A DNA stretch of 64,000 bases from Scleroderma bovista (Eukaryota; Basidiomycota; Agaricomycetes; Boletales; Sclerodermataceae). The stretch spans positions 1 through 64,000 of the forward strand of contig JAYMGJ010000040.1 in assembly GCA_037178675.1 (NCBI GenBank), read 5' to 3'. A program made the translations under genes and the position numbers. This document shows, piece by piece, positions 12,979 to 26,901 of this stretch. The notes below the pieces were generated by a model, which did not search any database, was not told the DNA's origin, and was given only the letters and a program-made list of their open reading frames with translations. The stretch's first letter is position 1, and the number at the start of each line of letters is the position of its first letter.

Positions 12979-14523
12979 ATGAATCTAGCCCGACATTCCA
13001 TCAGCCCATCAAGCCCTGTCCAGATCTTCAACGCTCAGTTTGACGCGGATTGTGAGATATTCACAACAGTAACTCCAGCTGGCTTCGCAGTATACCAGAC
13101 ATGGCCCTTGAAGTTGCTTCGGAAACGAGGTACGTTCACCGTCTCGTGGTGGCACACCTTTGACACCGAGCGATCGCTCAGAACTCAGTGGGGGAACTCT
13201 GGCAGCAGTTGTGCCCTGCCACACGTCCTCATTGCTCTTCCTCCTCGGTGGCGGTCGTAGTCCGCTGTATCCACCGAACAAGGTGATCCTCTGGGACGAT
13301 GCAGCAGGGACTGAGGTCGCTGAGCTTGAGTTCAGAGAAAAGGTTGGCGGTCTTACTTGTCGACGTGGCTGGCTCGGTGTTGCTCTGCGTAGAAGAGTCG
13401 TTGTCTTCGAAGTTCACGAGACCGTGATCAGGCGGGGGGAGTACGACACTTGTGATAATCCACGAGGTAGGCCACTGCTCTAATTCCCCGTACTCTACCA
13501 TCGTTGCTTGAAAGCCATTCACGGCCTGCTTTGAAGGTGTCCTTGCCATGGCTACTGCACCGTACGCTACGCTACTAGTGATCCCTGGGCGACAGATGGG
13601 ACACATACAACTAGTACAACTACCGCCATGCAAGCCCCCTGAACCGCTTGGCCCTCCACCTCCGATCCCCCCATCCAAACCTCCGCCGTCCTTGGCCAAG
13701 CATCCAGTCTCGATCATCGCTGCGCATGAGTCTCCACTGACGACACTCTCTGTTACTTCCTCTGGTCGATTGGTCGCAACTACCTCATTAAGAGGGACAC
13801 TCGTACGAATATGGGAGGCCCTGAGTGGCAAGCTTTTGAGGGAATTTCGGAGAGGGTCGGACAAAGCTGAAATTTATGGGGTCGCATTTCGCCACGATGA
13901 GAAGGAAGTCGCTGTATGGAGTGACAAAGGGACCGTCCATGTGTTCTCGCTCGCACCCACGGGCGGATCGTAGGTGGTTTTACTTTGATTGCGATCTCAT
14001 GTCGCTGAAACTGTTCCACAGAAATCGCCAATCTTCCCTGTCACCTCTATCACCGTTTCTGCCACTGCCTAAGTATTTCGATTCGCAATGGTCTTATGCA
14101 CAATACCGGATTCCCGCGCAGGCCGCTCATATATCTCTTACATCGACATCATCTGTTCGTTCTCCTGGCACCGACCTCGCAGCCGATGAGAAATGCGTCG
14201 TGGGATGGATCAAAGTGCCCTCTGCAGCACAGGAATCCATCCACGACTATCAGCTCATCGCTCTGACATACAGCGGAGGGTGGTACCGTCTTTCTCTGCC
14301 TCTCAAGGGTCCATATACCCAACCTTCCAACCAAGGAGGGGGCATCTTATCAGAATCGTCTAAAGCTACTTCTGACGCTCGTCGGCGAACGCCAAGCATC
14401 TCCTCCATCACGTCGGTGTCTGATAAAGGTAAGGGTAAAGAGCGCGAGAGAGATCGCAAGGATAGCCGTGATTTGGTGCTCGAAGAGTATCGCAAGTATG
14501 GTCGATGGGATGGTTGGGGATAA
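12979..14523 (+). CDS. PROPPIN (Atg18/HSV2/WIPI-like) phosphoinositide-binding beta-propeller
   Basis: WD40-like seven-blade propeller that binds PI3P and PI(3,5)P2 on autophagosomal and vacuolar membranes. It starts MNLARHSISPSSPVQIFNAQFD at 12979 in the usual place for the family. The phosphoinositide-binding FRRG motif is intact (13845-13856, in LLREFRRGSDKAEIYGVAF), followed by the conserved SDKGTVHVFSL blade. Four exons are joined by short introns after LLRKR, after NPR and after TGGS. A Pro-rich insertion (about 13620-13690) and a Ser/Arg/Lys-rich insertion near the C-terminus (14340-14460) lengthen the loops. It could be the Atg18, Atg21 or Hsv2 member; the sequence alone does not decide. 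A second autophagy gene, ATG10, lies at 47 kb, not adjacent. Confidence 0.82.
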
Positions 14524-14700
14524 ACCCGCAGTTTGCACCGTTTCTTTTTGCTTCCTTATCAACGCATTGTACTTGTAGTATATCACACGCATTGACTCTG
14601 CATCTGCCGGGATATGTTCGATCGGTAAGCTTGAAAGTCTTGTACTACTACGCACATGACTGCCTTTTATATATGTGTCTTTCTTAAGCTTGCTGGCGAC

Positions 14701-16364
<1,664 letters not shown>

Positions 16365-16776
16365 ACCTGACAGATGACCCCATATTGGAAAGACGAGCAC
16401 GCCCGGCGAGTGATAACTAGTTGCATACGTGCATTAGGGAGTAACTTGGCAACGGAGGTCATTCTCGATATGTAGAACTTCAGGTACTGACAAGGAAGGT
16501 GAATTCTTCGTTATATACTAGCTAGTTGATATGTACATAGTCGTGTTTGGCCGAGGATGTGCTGTCTCTCGTGTCTCCCCCAAGCAACTGTCACCATTTG
16601 CAATGTATACGAAAGGAAAAATAAGCTTGAAGCTTTGTTGAAACATAGAAATCTGGATATTCTTTATCTTTCAGCTTCCGACCCGATAATCAACAGATCT
16701 GAGATCATACGACTTCCCCCTAGGTAATTCCGAACAGTGCCGGAGTTCTGCTCTTGTCGAAAACCACACAAAAGGG
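16365..16776. other. intergenic region upstream of ADE13
   Basis: About 410 bases between two same-strand genes. No open frame with family resemblance and no repeat; presumably the ATE1 3' UTR and ADE13 promoter. Confidence 0.4.
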
Positions 16777-18708
16777 ATGGAGATGGACAGATACCAGTCG
16801 CCGCTTTCAAGGTAAAGATCTCACTCACGCAGGGAATACACTAACAACACGAGCACAGTCGATATGCCAGCAAGGAAATGGCATCTCTCTTCTCCACTGC
16901 TGTATGTGCATGGCTCGGGATGGGACGGGGACTGACAGCGACGCCCAGAATCGATTCAGGACGTGGAGAAAACTCTGGCTGAACCTTGCTCTCGCAGAAA
17001 AAGAACTCGGACTTCCCATCACAGACGAAGCCATCGAGCAGATGCGCGTTAACCTAGTACGCCATTTCCATTCCCTCACCTCCCTCTATGATGTGCTGAT
17101 TTACGTCGTGCCAGGACCTCACACCAGAGCAAATTGGTATTGCAGAAGAAGAGGAGAAAAAAAGGAGACATGATGTGATGGCCCATGTCCATACATTTGG
17201 ACAGGTTGCTCCTGCTGCAGCAGGCATCATCCAGTACGTCATCACCCCCTCTTATCAATATAATGACATATGGATGCTATCCAGTCTGGGCGCGACATCG
17301 TGCTATGTGACAGAGTAAGTCTCTGTTTTGTCGAGAATGGCTTATGCGACGCTGAGCATCTGGGGTGCAGCAATGCCGATCTTATATTTCTCCGCACGGG
17401 ACTCACATATATCCTCAAGTCGCTCGCAGTGCTCATCTCGCGTCTGGCTGTGTTTGCTGCTGAATATAGAGCCCTCCCCACATTAGGCTTCACCCATTTC
17501 CAGCCTGCTCAACTTACGACTGTCGGAAAACGCGCGACACTGTGGATACAGGTGCGTCCTTTCTCCCCTTCAGGAGTGTATGCATGACCCGGAGATGCAA
17601 CATACACACAGGACCTGCTATGGGACCTGCGCAACATCAAACGCGCACGCGATGATCTTGGATTCCGGGGTGTCAAAGGAACAACTGGTACACAGGCCAG
17701 TTTCTTGGCTTTGTTCGACGGGGACCACGATAAAGTCGAGAAACTGGATGAACTGGTAACAGAGCTATCTGGATTCGAATATGCATACCCTGTCACTGGA
17801 CAGACCTACTCGCGCAAGATCGACATCGACGTGTTGGCTCCGCTCGCATCATTGGGTGCGACGGCACACAAGATCGCGACTGATCTGCGATTACTGGCTA
17901 ATCTCAAGGTGCGTACATGCCTCAAGCAGTGGCGGATGGGCGTCCATGCTAACCAAGGGAGTACTAGGAAATCGAAGAACCATTCGAGTCGACTCAGATC
18001 GGGTCCTCTGCAATGGCATACAAACGGAATCCGATGCGCTGCGAGAGGGTTTGTAGCTTATCTAGACTGTTAATGACGTGGCATCAGAATGCACTTGGAA
18101 CGGCAAGTGTACAATGGTTCGAGCGCACGTTGGACGACAGGTAGGCGCACATTCCAATATCATTTTAACGCCAAGCTGACCATTGTGCAGCGCGAACCGA
18201 AGGGTGGTGCTCCCCGAAGCGTTTCTCTCTGCTGATATTGTGCTGTCGACGCTGCGCAATGTCTCCGAAGGACTCGTTGTATACCCCAAAGTGATACAGC
18301 GACATATTTCACAAGAACTTCCGTTCATGGCGACTGAGAACTTGATTATGGCGCTGGTGAAAAAGGGCGGTGATCGACAAGAGGCCCATGAGCGTATTCG
18401 AGTGGGTTGTTCCCATTTATGTATGCAGTGACTCGTTGCTGATGGCCATACAGATTCTTTCGCACGAAGCCGCACACCAGGTGAAACAGCTTGGACTCGA
18501 AAATGACCTCATCGAACGAGTGAGGGGAGATGCCTATTTCAATCCCATCAAAGATGATCTCGAGCGTCTGTTGGATCCTGCGACATTCATCGGGCGTGCA
18601 CCCGAACAGGTAGACAGGTTCTTACGGGAATGGGTCGATCCTGCACTGGCAGATGCTGAATTCCAAGGTGTGCTTGCCCAAGCTGAAATGGTGGAACTGA
18701 ATGTGTAG
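16777..18708 (+). CDS. ADE13: adenylosuccinate lyase
   Basis: Fumarase/aspartase-superfamily enzyme acting twice in purine synthesis (SAICAR and adenylosuccinate cleavage). Exon 1 encodes [12 protein letters not shown], with ATG at 16777 or in frame at 16783. Splicing then gives [30 protein letters not shown], the catalytic His region [22 protein letters not shown], and the superfamily signature [10 protein letters not shown] near 18005-18035. The protein ends QAEMVELNV at 18708. Several short introns were removed using conserved residues. Length, about 480 residues, fits the eukaryotic enzyme. Confidence 0.93.
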
Positions 18709-18975
18709 AGAGTAAGCCTCATGCCGCTGTCTTGAATAGCAAGAAATGCAGGCCGGACCTGTACCCTTGAAACTCGCCATCCCAACTTTGTACAGTAAAT
18801 GTATCGATTTCGCACTTCGTGTTGGTGGAGCATAGATCTTGTCATTGTGCAGCAAAAACAGATGCACCAGCGCTCAATTATGTAATCAGGGGCCAGTGCC
18901 TTACCAGGCCGCCTAGTGAGAGGTCCGAATTATCGACTGCGTCCGACCAGCACGTTTTGCCTGAATCCAGTCACC

Positions 18976-19768
18976 ATGTCCTCCATGAAACGGGCACTTC
19001 AGGTTTTGTATTGGTCTCCGCTTGGCCTAGCATTCACACAATACTTCTACACGCTGAAGACTGTTCGGGGTAGAAGCATGCAGGTCAGTTCGCTCCATTT
19101 TCAAAGGAACGCACGTTATAATCAGCGGCTCGCTAGCCAGCCTACTCTCAATCCCGACACGTCCACTTGGAACGACGTTGTCATATTTGATCGCTCGTCA
19201 GTCAGTTCCGGAAGCTCAATCTCGAAGGGTGACATCATCTCTCTTAAGTGCTCGATTTGCATTTCTAGCTGTCTATAACTTACTGACACTAACTTCGGGT
19301 GCGAAGGAACCCAGCCGATGCAAAGAAGACACTCGTCAAAAGGGTGGTTGCTATCGCCGGCGACACCATAAAAACCTTGCCGCCGTACCCACTCAATGAA
19401 GTCATCGTTCCGGAGGGACACCTATGGGTTGAAGGTGAGAGGCTTTTCTTCGTGGCGTTTCGGTGGACTGACGTTCTTTCGAGGTGACCAACCTTTCCGC
19501 AGTTTGGACAGCAATAGCTTTGGCCCCGTGAGTGTCGGCCCCGACAATACGAACGATGTCTAATCCTCAATAGATACCCTTAGCACTAGTCGAAGCGAAG
19601 CCGTGTTACATTGTCTGGCCACTCCATCGACTAGGTCCCTTAAATACAAATACTGGTGTCCCCTGCAGTCCCAACACTGCTGTAGTTGAATCAGGGAAAA
19701 GAAGAGTAACTGAAGCTGCGTTCGCTTCACGAAATCTTTCCAAGGATGCACACCCAAAACATCATTAA
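18976..19768 (+). CDS. IMP2: mitochondrial inner membrane protease subunit 2
   Basis: Signal-peptidase-type serine protease of the inner membrane that trims proteins sorted to the intermembrane space. Five exons (18976-19083, 19141-19247, 19307-19434, 19484-19527, 19574-19768) give 193 residues. One N-terminal hydrophobic helix precedes the catalytic Ser in RGRSMQPTLNP. The catalytic Lys lies in KRVVAIAGD, and the third family box is DSNSFGPIPLALVEA. Splicing at 19484 restores GDQPFRSLDSNSFGP. The C-terminus is a longer polar tail than in yeast. It lies downstream of ADE13 on the same strand, with 267 bases between. Confidence 0.9.
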
Positions 19769-20937
19769 CTATCTCATGCAAGCAGCCTTGAATTCGCAGG
19801 GTGATGTATGTAGATTTACTCTCTCGCGTATAATGCTAGCAGTCTGACTGTCCTTCTTGAGGTGATACTTGTGCTCGTTAATCCCGAGACTGTGATTGGC
19901 TTCTGGGCTTCAGCAAAGTCTTAGGGATACCCTGATGGGTAAGAGACCTTCATACGGTATGCCAATGCGAAAACCATTGAACTGCTCAGGGCCTAAGGCA
20001 CATGACCATGTAGGTTATTACCGTACCCACCAGTGGACGCGATGAAAATGATCAAGACAGTAAAAACTGTAAAGGAATCAGTACCCTACTTAGACACGAA
20101 TGCAAGGTGATCCAAGTATTGTTTCATACATGCTCGCCAGATCGGTAAGTATGTCGAACCATTATTATGTGCTGTCCAACACAACCAACAAGTGATCAAC
20201 ATCATGAAATACTCCATCCCATTTGCAGCGGAAGCGCGGATAACTAAACGCATAGCCCAAGGTAAAGCATCTTTAGTCTGACCGAGGCATACAGTACTTC
20301 CGGGAACATGTTGGGAATGATGCCGATGGTCGCTTGCCCGAACGTTGGCCTTCATCTTCCACTGAAATGCTTTCTTGAGCCGATGTCCCATCGCTTCCTT
20401 CCGTCCTCTGTATTATTTGATCAAGCTCCCGTTCTTACTCGGACCGATTTATGAATTCCGCAGAGGTGCCAGGAATCTCTCCGCACCGTTAATATTGTTC
20501 GTAGGTGGACCTGTTCAATGTCTTGTCATGCAGGTCCAGTGGATTGTAATGCTTGCCACGATTCTGAGACTAGTCTCCCGCAAAACGGACTCGCGTGACT
20601 TCGTTTAGTGTCGGCCAGGTTGGAGTTGGCGAGGAGCCTTCTGGTCACCTGGTACACGGTGTTCACTTTACATAAATTTTGAACGTTGAACGTTTTGAAC
20701 CCCCTCACGTCAGCCAGTTGGCTCCGTCATACTATTTAACTTTGATGTAATTGAACCCGAGCGTCGTTTGGTCACAAATTTACACAGCAGTCGACCTGCA
20801 AGCTTTAGATAAGCTCTTGATTCCTGAAGCTGTTGAAGGCCTGATCAATTGCTGTTCCAAACAACACATCATATAGACAAGGACTTAACTACTTCAAAGC
20901 ATATTCACGAACAAGATAGAGGCCGATATGATTGCTT
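19769..20937. other. long intergenic region, no confident gene
   Basis: About 1.17 kb, the largest gene-free gap in the window. A minus-strand open stretch at 20086-20391 has no recognisable motif or splice partner. A phrase near 20795-20860 on the plus strand (DKLLIPEAVEGLIN) could be an upstream exon of the following helicase gene but meets stops on both sides. No repeat or RNA gene was seen. Confidence 0.4.
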
Positions 20938-23900
20938 TTGCGGAACACCTCGATGACCTGACTTCATCTTCCAGAGAAGTCAGCAGCATTGAATCCAAAT
21001 CTTTGCTTGACAAATGGATCAGGTGCATCATAATATGTCCCGTTCAGCCCCTTTGCTGTTGCTAACAGCATATTTTGGAACTTTGCATAGTCATAGGGCT
21101 GACAGCGTAGTTAGTCTGCTCGAACAAGGTTCTGACGACACAGTTCCTTGGGACTCTGTTGTAGATGTGTTTTGTGCTGTTTCGACTACGCAACTCGTCC
21201 ACCCTGTGGTGCAGAGGATACTCAGGCAAGCCCACACCTCAACGATGCGCAATTAAATTCGTTAAGTTTCTTTAAGCAGTAAACTTGACTCTGATCGCAT
21301 CTTTGCACTTGTTCAGCTCCTTACCAGCTCGCGTGCAAATGATGAAATCTCAAATGAAGTGATCGAACTCACGGGCCTTGAGGATATAGAATCGGGGATG
21401 GAGCTCGTTCAATTGCGAACGTTGGTATCTCAGCATGTCAGTTGAATTTGGGACACTTTCGATGCATAGCACTCAAGTCAACAGCTCATCGGTTATTTAC
21501 ACTCGGAAGAAACTGGAAATATCTCTCGTCCTCCAGCCTCCATTGACGGTTTCTTTTGTACACCCGGTCGATTATCTGATATTGTGCCAGGAAGCGGTTC
21601 GTCCATTCTTTCGCCAGAAAATGCACGCCTTCGAATCGAAGAGACATTGAGAGTGAACGCCTCTCGACCTCTGTTCACTGGGACTCCCGTAAGCAATCTT
21701 TCCGTGTGTTCGGTAGTATCTGAACATCAGTAGGGTGTTACTTCGGAGGTTTTACCTCATGTCTATACCTCTCGGACCAATACTGGCGGAGGTATTTTAT
21801 CGCAGTTTGGTACTAAGTATTCGCTCCCAATCGGGACCACCCGACACGATTACGAGGTAAGTTTTTTGAGCTTGTTGTCGCATTTCACTTATGCTTTCTC
21901 ACAGGATTACTTAGAGGTGATCGTCCCACCAGCGAAATCGGTCCTACCGCGGCCCTCAGAGCGCCTAGTTTCTGTCTCTGATTTGGACGAGTTGGCAAAA
22001 GGATCGTTTCCAGTAGGCTCTGTTTGACTCATGCCTTCGATGTCTGACACGGTCTTGTAGGGATACACGCACTTAAATAGGGTCCAATCCATTGTCTATC
22101 CTACCGCGTACAAATCCAATGAGAATATTCTTATTTGTGGTGAGTGCTGTTATCTGTTACACTTTCGTTTCCTGACATGGCTGGTCTCAAGCCCCTACTG
22201 GTGCTGTGAGATTTGTTCAGCTAGATGACAGGATCATCCTAATACTTCCCCAACTCAGGGAAAAACAGATGTGGCAATGCTGACAATTTTGAGGGTTTTG
22301 GATCAACACAGAAGGCACACTACTACTTCGGGATCACCTGTAGCTGCATCAATCGATTGTGACAGATTCAAGATTATCTACGTGTAAGTAACATGCACGG
22401 ACTTTTTTTCACGTATTTAGGAAGTTGAATCAGTGCCCCCATGAAAGCCTTGGCCTCGGAAATAACCCAGAAATTAGGCAAACGCCTAAAATGGCTTTCA
22501 GTCAAAGTTAGGGAGCTTACTGGTGTGCACTAAGCTTCGAGACCAAACTTTCACTTTCTAACATTCGTTCAGGTGACATGCAACTCACAAGGGCGGAAGT
22601 TGCAGAGACCCAAATCATTGTCACAACTCCCGAAAAGTGGGATGTAGTCACTCGAAAGCCAGTGGGAGAAGGCGAACTCAGTTCGGTGCGCATAATCTCT
22701 TTTTCTGACGCTTCACACTGCAACGTTATTTTTCACTACAGAAACTCAAGCTTCTGATCATTGATGAGATCCATCTGCTCAACGAAGATCGTGGCGCCGT
22801 CATTGAGGCTATAGTTGCTCGCACTCTGCGACAGGTATGTGCATTCTTTTACCTACATAGCATTCGGTATTTCATCCTTCCAAGGCAGAATCCAGTCAGT
22901 CGGTAATTCGCATAGTGGGTTTGAGTGCTACTCTGCCAAATTATATTGATGTCGCAGACTTCTTGAGGTCCGTTCCACCTATTTCATACTGATTTTCCAG
23001 ACAATTTTATCTCTTCCCAGTGTTTCTCGGTACACGGGCCTTTTCTATTTCGATTCGTCCTTCCGGCCTATTCCATTAGAGCAGCATTTCATAGGTGTTA
23101 GGGGTAAACCAGGGAGTGTCCAGTCGAAGAGAAATCTGGATAGAGTTACCTTTGAGAAGGTCTCTGAATTGGTTAAGCAAGGCCACCAAGTCATGGTCTT
23201 CGTGCATGCCCGCAAGGACACTGTCAACGCTGCATTTTCTCTGAAGGATGCGGCCACTGCAGAAGGAACGCTCCCAGATTACAGCTGCGAAGACCACCCT
23301 CAGTGGCGCCTTTATCGTAGAGACATCGGGGAGTCCCGCAACAAGGAGATGAAGCAGCTGTTTGATTATGGCTTTGGTATTCATCATGCAGGCATGTTAC
23401 GGTCTGACCGTAATTTGGCCGAAGCACTGTTTCGAGCTAGAGTTATAAAGGTACCTCATTTCTGGGCTATGCGCGATCTGATGTGGCATACTATGTCAGG
23501 TACTATGCTGCACTGCAACCCTCGCTTGGGGAGTCAACTTGCCCGCTCACGCTGGTCAGTGACAAAGTAGGGGCCACTGCAAATGCTGACGGGCTGTGCA
23601 GTCATCATTAAAGGCACACAGATCTACGATAGTGCAAAGGGATCCTTTGTCGATCTCTCTGTTCTTGATGTCCTACAGGTGTTTGGACGTGCCGGTCGTC
23701 CCGGATTAGAGACAAGCGGAGAAGGCTACATTTGTACCACAGAAGACAAGCTCACGCATTATCTAGAGGCTGTGATTTCGCAGGTAAGTCTTTTCTCAGT
23801 AGTAGGAGAGTTCTTTGTTGAGTGCCCTCGTAGGTTCCAATCGAATCAAAGTTCGTTTGACTAGCCTACGCAGCAATTTACGTGCTTAGTTTCGCAGGTT

Positions 23901-26816
23901 CTTATCAGGAATGACGGATGCTCTTAACGCCGAGATAGCCCTTGGGACTGTTTCTAGTGTCGACGATGGCATTCGATGGCTTGGGTATACATACCTCTTC
24001 GTACGGATGAAAAAGAGTCCTTTCCAGTATGGTTCGTAGTCTTCAGCATCTCTGTGTAGAGTAACTCACATGAGTTGTAGGATTGTCCCGAGAAATGGTG
24101 GCTAACAGTGCGGCACTCATCGAAAAACGGCACAAACTCATTACGACCGCAGCGAGACAATTGGCGAAACTCGAAATGGTTGACTTCAGCGAGCAGGATG
24201 GTCTGGCAGCGTTTACAATCAAGGATGGGGGGCGTATAGCGGCGAAATATTATATTCGCCACCAAACTATCGAAGCTTGGGGCCCGATCTTCAAACCCGA
24301 GATGTCTGAGGCTGATGTACTCCGTGTGTTGAGCACAAGCACTGAAGTACGTACGCATGCCTAACAACTGACTTCAAGATCTAACGGAGGCGCAAAGTTT
24401 GATCAGATCCAGATAAGGGAATCCGAAGTCAAGGAACTTGAGCAATTGATGGCAAGTGTCCCCTGTGAGGTTTATGTATGTCAGTACTTGCTCTGTCTCT
24501 TTTCGTCTTACCGGGGAGTTCCCAGGGAGGAGTGGACACGAGCCAGGGAAAAGTGAACATTCTTCTCCAAGCACATATATCCGGATTCCCCATCTATGAT
24601 TTTGCCTTGGCATCCGACAGCGCATACGTTGCACAAAATGGTGGTCGTATTATACGAGCTCTTCTGGAACTGGCAATCAGCCGCAAGTGGGCGGGTACGG
24701 CGGCGGTTCTTGGGGGTATGAGCAAAGCTGTGGAAAAACGCATTTGGCCTTTCGATGAGCCGATGAAGCAATTCCCTCTGAAAAAGGAAATCATTTATGG
24801 CCTTGCAAATTGTGGAGCAGAATATTCCCCTAGTGAACTTGGGTCCATGACCGCTGCTGAACTGGGAGAGCTCATTAGATTGAATGAACATCAGGGTCAG
24901 GCCCTCCTAACTGCAGCAAGACAATTCCCGTCCCTGGAGCTCTCCGTTTCTCTCCGTCCATTGGGGTCTGACATATTGAAGATCGTCGTGTTAGTGACAA
25001 GGGCCTTCGTCTGGAATTCCCGAATCCATAGTCCTGCGGAGCCATTTTGGTTATGGATCGAAGACCAATGCGATAAAACCATTCTTCAAATTAAATACAT
25101 CAGCCTGCGGGAGTCTGTAAAAAAATTGAATGTCAACTTCGTCATTTCCTTGTTGGGCAAGACCTTATCGTCCATGACAATTCGCCTTATTTCAGACAGA
25201 TGGTTAGGCGCGGACAGTGAACTCGACGTGCCGGTGGACAACTTACACATGCCTATAGCCTTTAATCAGCACGCGCAACGCCAGGATGTCGGATTTCTCC
25301 CTTTGTCTTCGATCCCCCTTCCAACTTTACAAGACTTATACCGCTCAGCCCACTTCAATTCACTTAATGCCATCCAGACGCAGATTTTTTGGAGTGCTGT
25401 CAGCACCTCGGCCAATGTCCTGGTTGCTGCGCCGGTGGGGTCTGGGAAATCATTCTTGGCACATTTAACAATCTGGTAAGTCCCAAGGTCAATACTTCGC
25501 GCACCAAGAATTAAGCGATCGATCCTGTAAGGTCAACTCTCCTTCGGTGGCGGACACCGATTTTCATGCTTGTCGTTGTTCCAAACAAAACCGCGGCAAC
25601 AAGTACTCTATCGGAATTGCGTTCTAGAGCTATCATTTGTGGCATTTCAGTAGAACGTCCCAGAGAAAACATGGTTTTCAGTCCTCCAAGGAGCAAGGCG
25701 ATCCGGGTTGTTACTACTGCCGTTCTCCTAAACGCCATGCGGATTGCACACACCATAGAAGGAGCAAGTTCTCCTGCCCTCGTTTTATGCGAGAGTTTGG
25801 AGTATCTGGATGACACCTATGAACTTGCGGTGTCGCTGCTGAGACATGCGACCCAATATTCGCCGTGTAGATACTTTGGGCTTTCTCGATCACTTAACGA
25901 CCCCACAGACCTTGCGTCCTGGTTGGGCGTGAAACCAGAGCACCTCCACAGCTTCCTACCCAAGGACCGCGAACAACCCATGACATGTTCTGTCCAGACT
26001 TATACGTTGTCCCTCTCGGAATCCATGTTCAAGGCATTGGCGAAGCCTGCCTATGCGGCCATGGGACTCGGCCTCTCTACTACGTCTGCCATTGTGGTGG
26101 TACCGTCACGTGGGCACTGTCAACTTGTCGCACAGGAGTTGATTACACAGCACAATCTCTACTCCCTAACTGAAACTGGATTCCTTCCCGAGTCCGCCTC
26201 TGCATTCGAAGCAGAAAGTCGTATGGCGAACCTCCAGGAGTATGTGCTTGCAAATTTTGCCTCACGTGGTGTTGGTATTATTCACAAGCGGACATCAATA
26301 GCAGCTCAACAAGTTCTCCTCGAGTTGTTTGCTACGAGTCTGATCCGTGTTCTTGTAGTCGCCCGTGAAGCGGCCTGGAACTTGCCTGTCAAAGCAGGTG
26401 CAGTGGTTATTTTGGGCACGCAATACATCGAAGCGGACCCTTCCATGTCGGAGCGCCGACTCAAGGACTATACACTTTTAGAAGTGGTACAGATGCAAAG
26501 CCAGGCCGTCCGACAGTCTGAGCCAAGCCATTTCGCTTTGTTTTGCCCTGTTGAGGATGGAGAGAGATTCATTAAATTCCTCAATGATGACGGTCTGCCG
26601 CTGGAGTCGCAACTGCTGGAGACCGGGCTCTTGACTGAGTGGTACAGGAAGAAGACGGAAGAGGGGACAGTGCGCAGCAAACAGGATGCTATTGAGGTAT
26701 TATCATTTACCTTTGCAGCGAGGCGGGCTGTCAGCAACCCTGCATACTATGATCTCATACATGGTTCCCATAGCGATGTCTTGTCTCGCATTGTCGATAG
26801 ACTCGGATACAACTGA
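20938..26816 (+). CDS. SLH1: Slh1/ASCC3-type double-cassette Sec63 helicase, second cassette degenerate and tail shortened
   Basis: Ski2-like RNA helicase; Slh1/ASCC3 splits collided ribosomes as part of the RQT complex. Cassette 1 is intact: Walker A APTGAGKT (spliced near 22140-22270), DEIH ([15 protein letters not shown], about 22750), [18 protein letters not shown], and motif [12 protein letters not shown] (about 23685), followed by a complete winged-helix and Sec63 unit. Cassette 2 has GSGKS (about 25440), but motif II reads LCESLEYL, motif III reads GLSRSLND and motif VI reads QMQSQAVRQ. The protein stops at 26816, just after the second winged helix ([12 protein letters not shown]), so the second Sec63 unit of about 300 residues seems missing. 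The N-terminus is uncertain: 20938 is the first Met in a supported exon. No Brr2-type PWI region is seen. Confidence 0.8.
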
Positions 26817-26901
26817 TTCTTTACAAACTCTATCACTCCATATAAACCACATACATGCTTGGGATGAGGCGCGGAAAAGCACTAGCCCCAGGAATGCTCC
26901 T

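Noticed and set aside
20086..20391. Minus-strand open frame in the long gap
   Set aside because: No splice partner, no recognisable motif and skewed composition.
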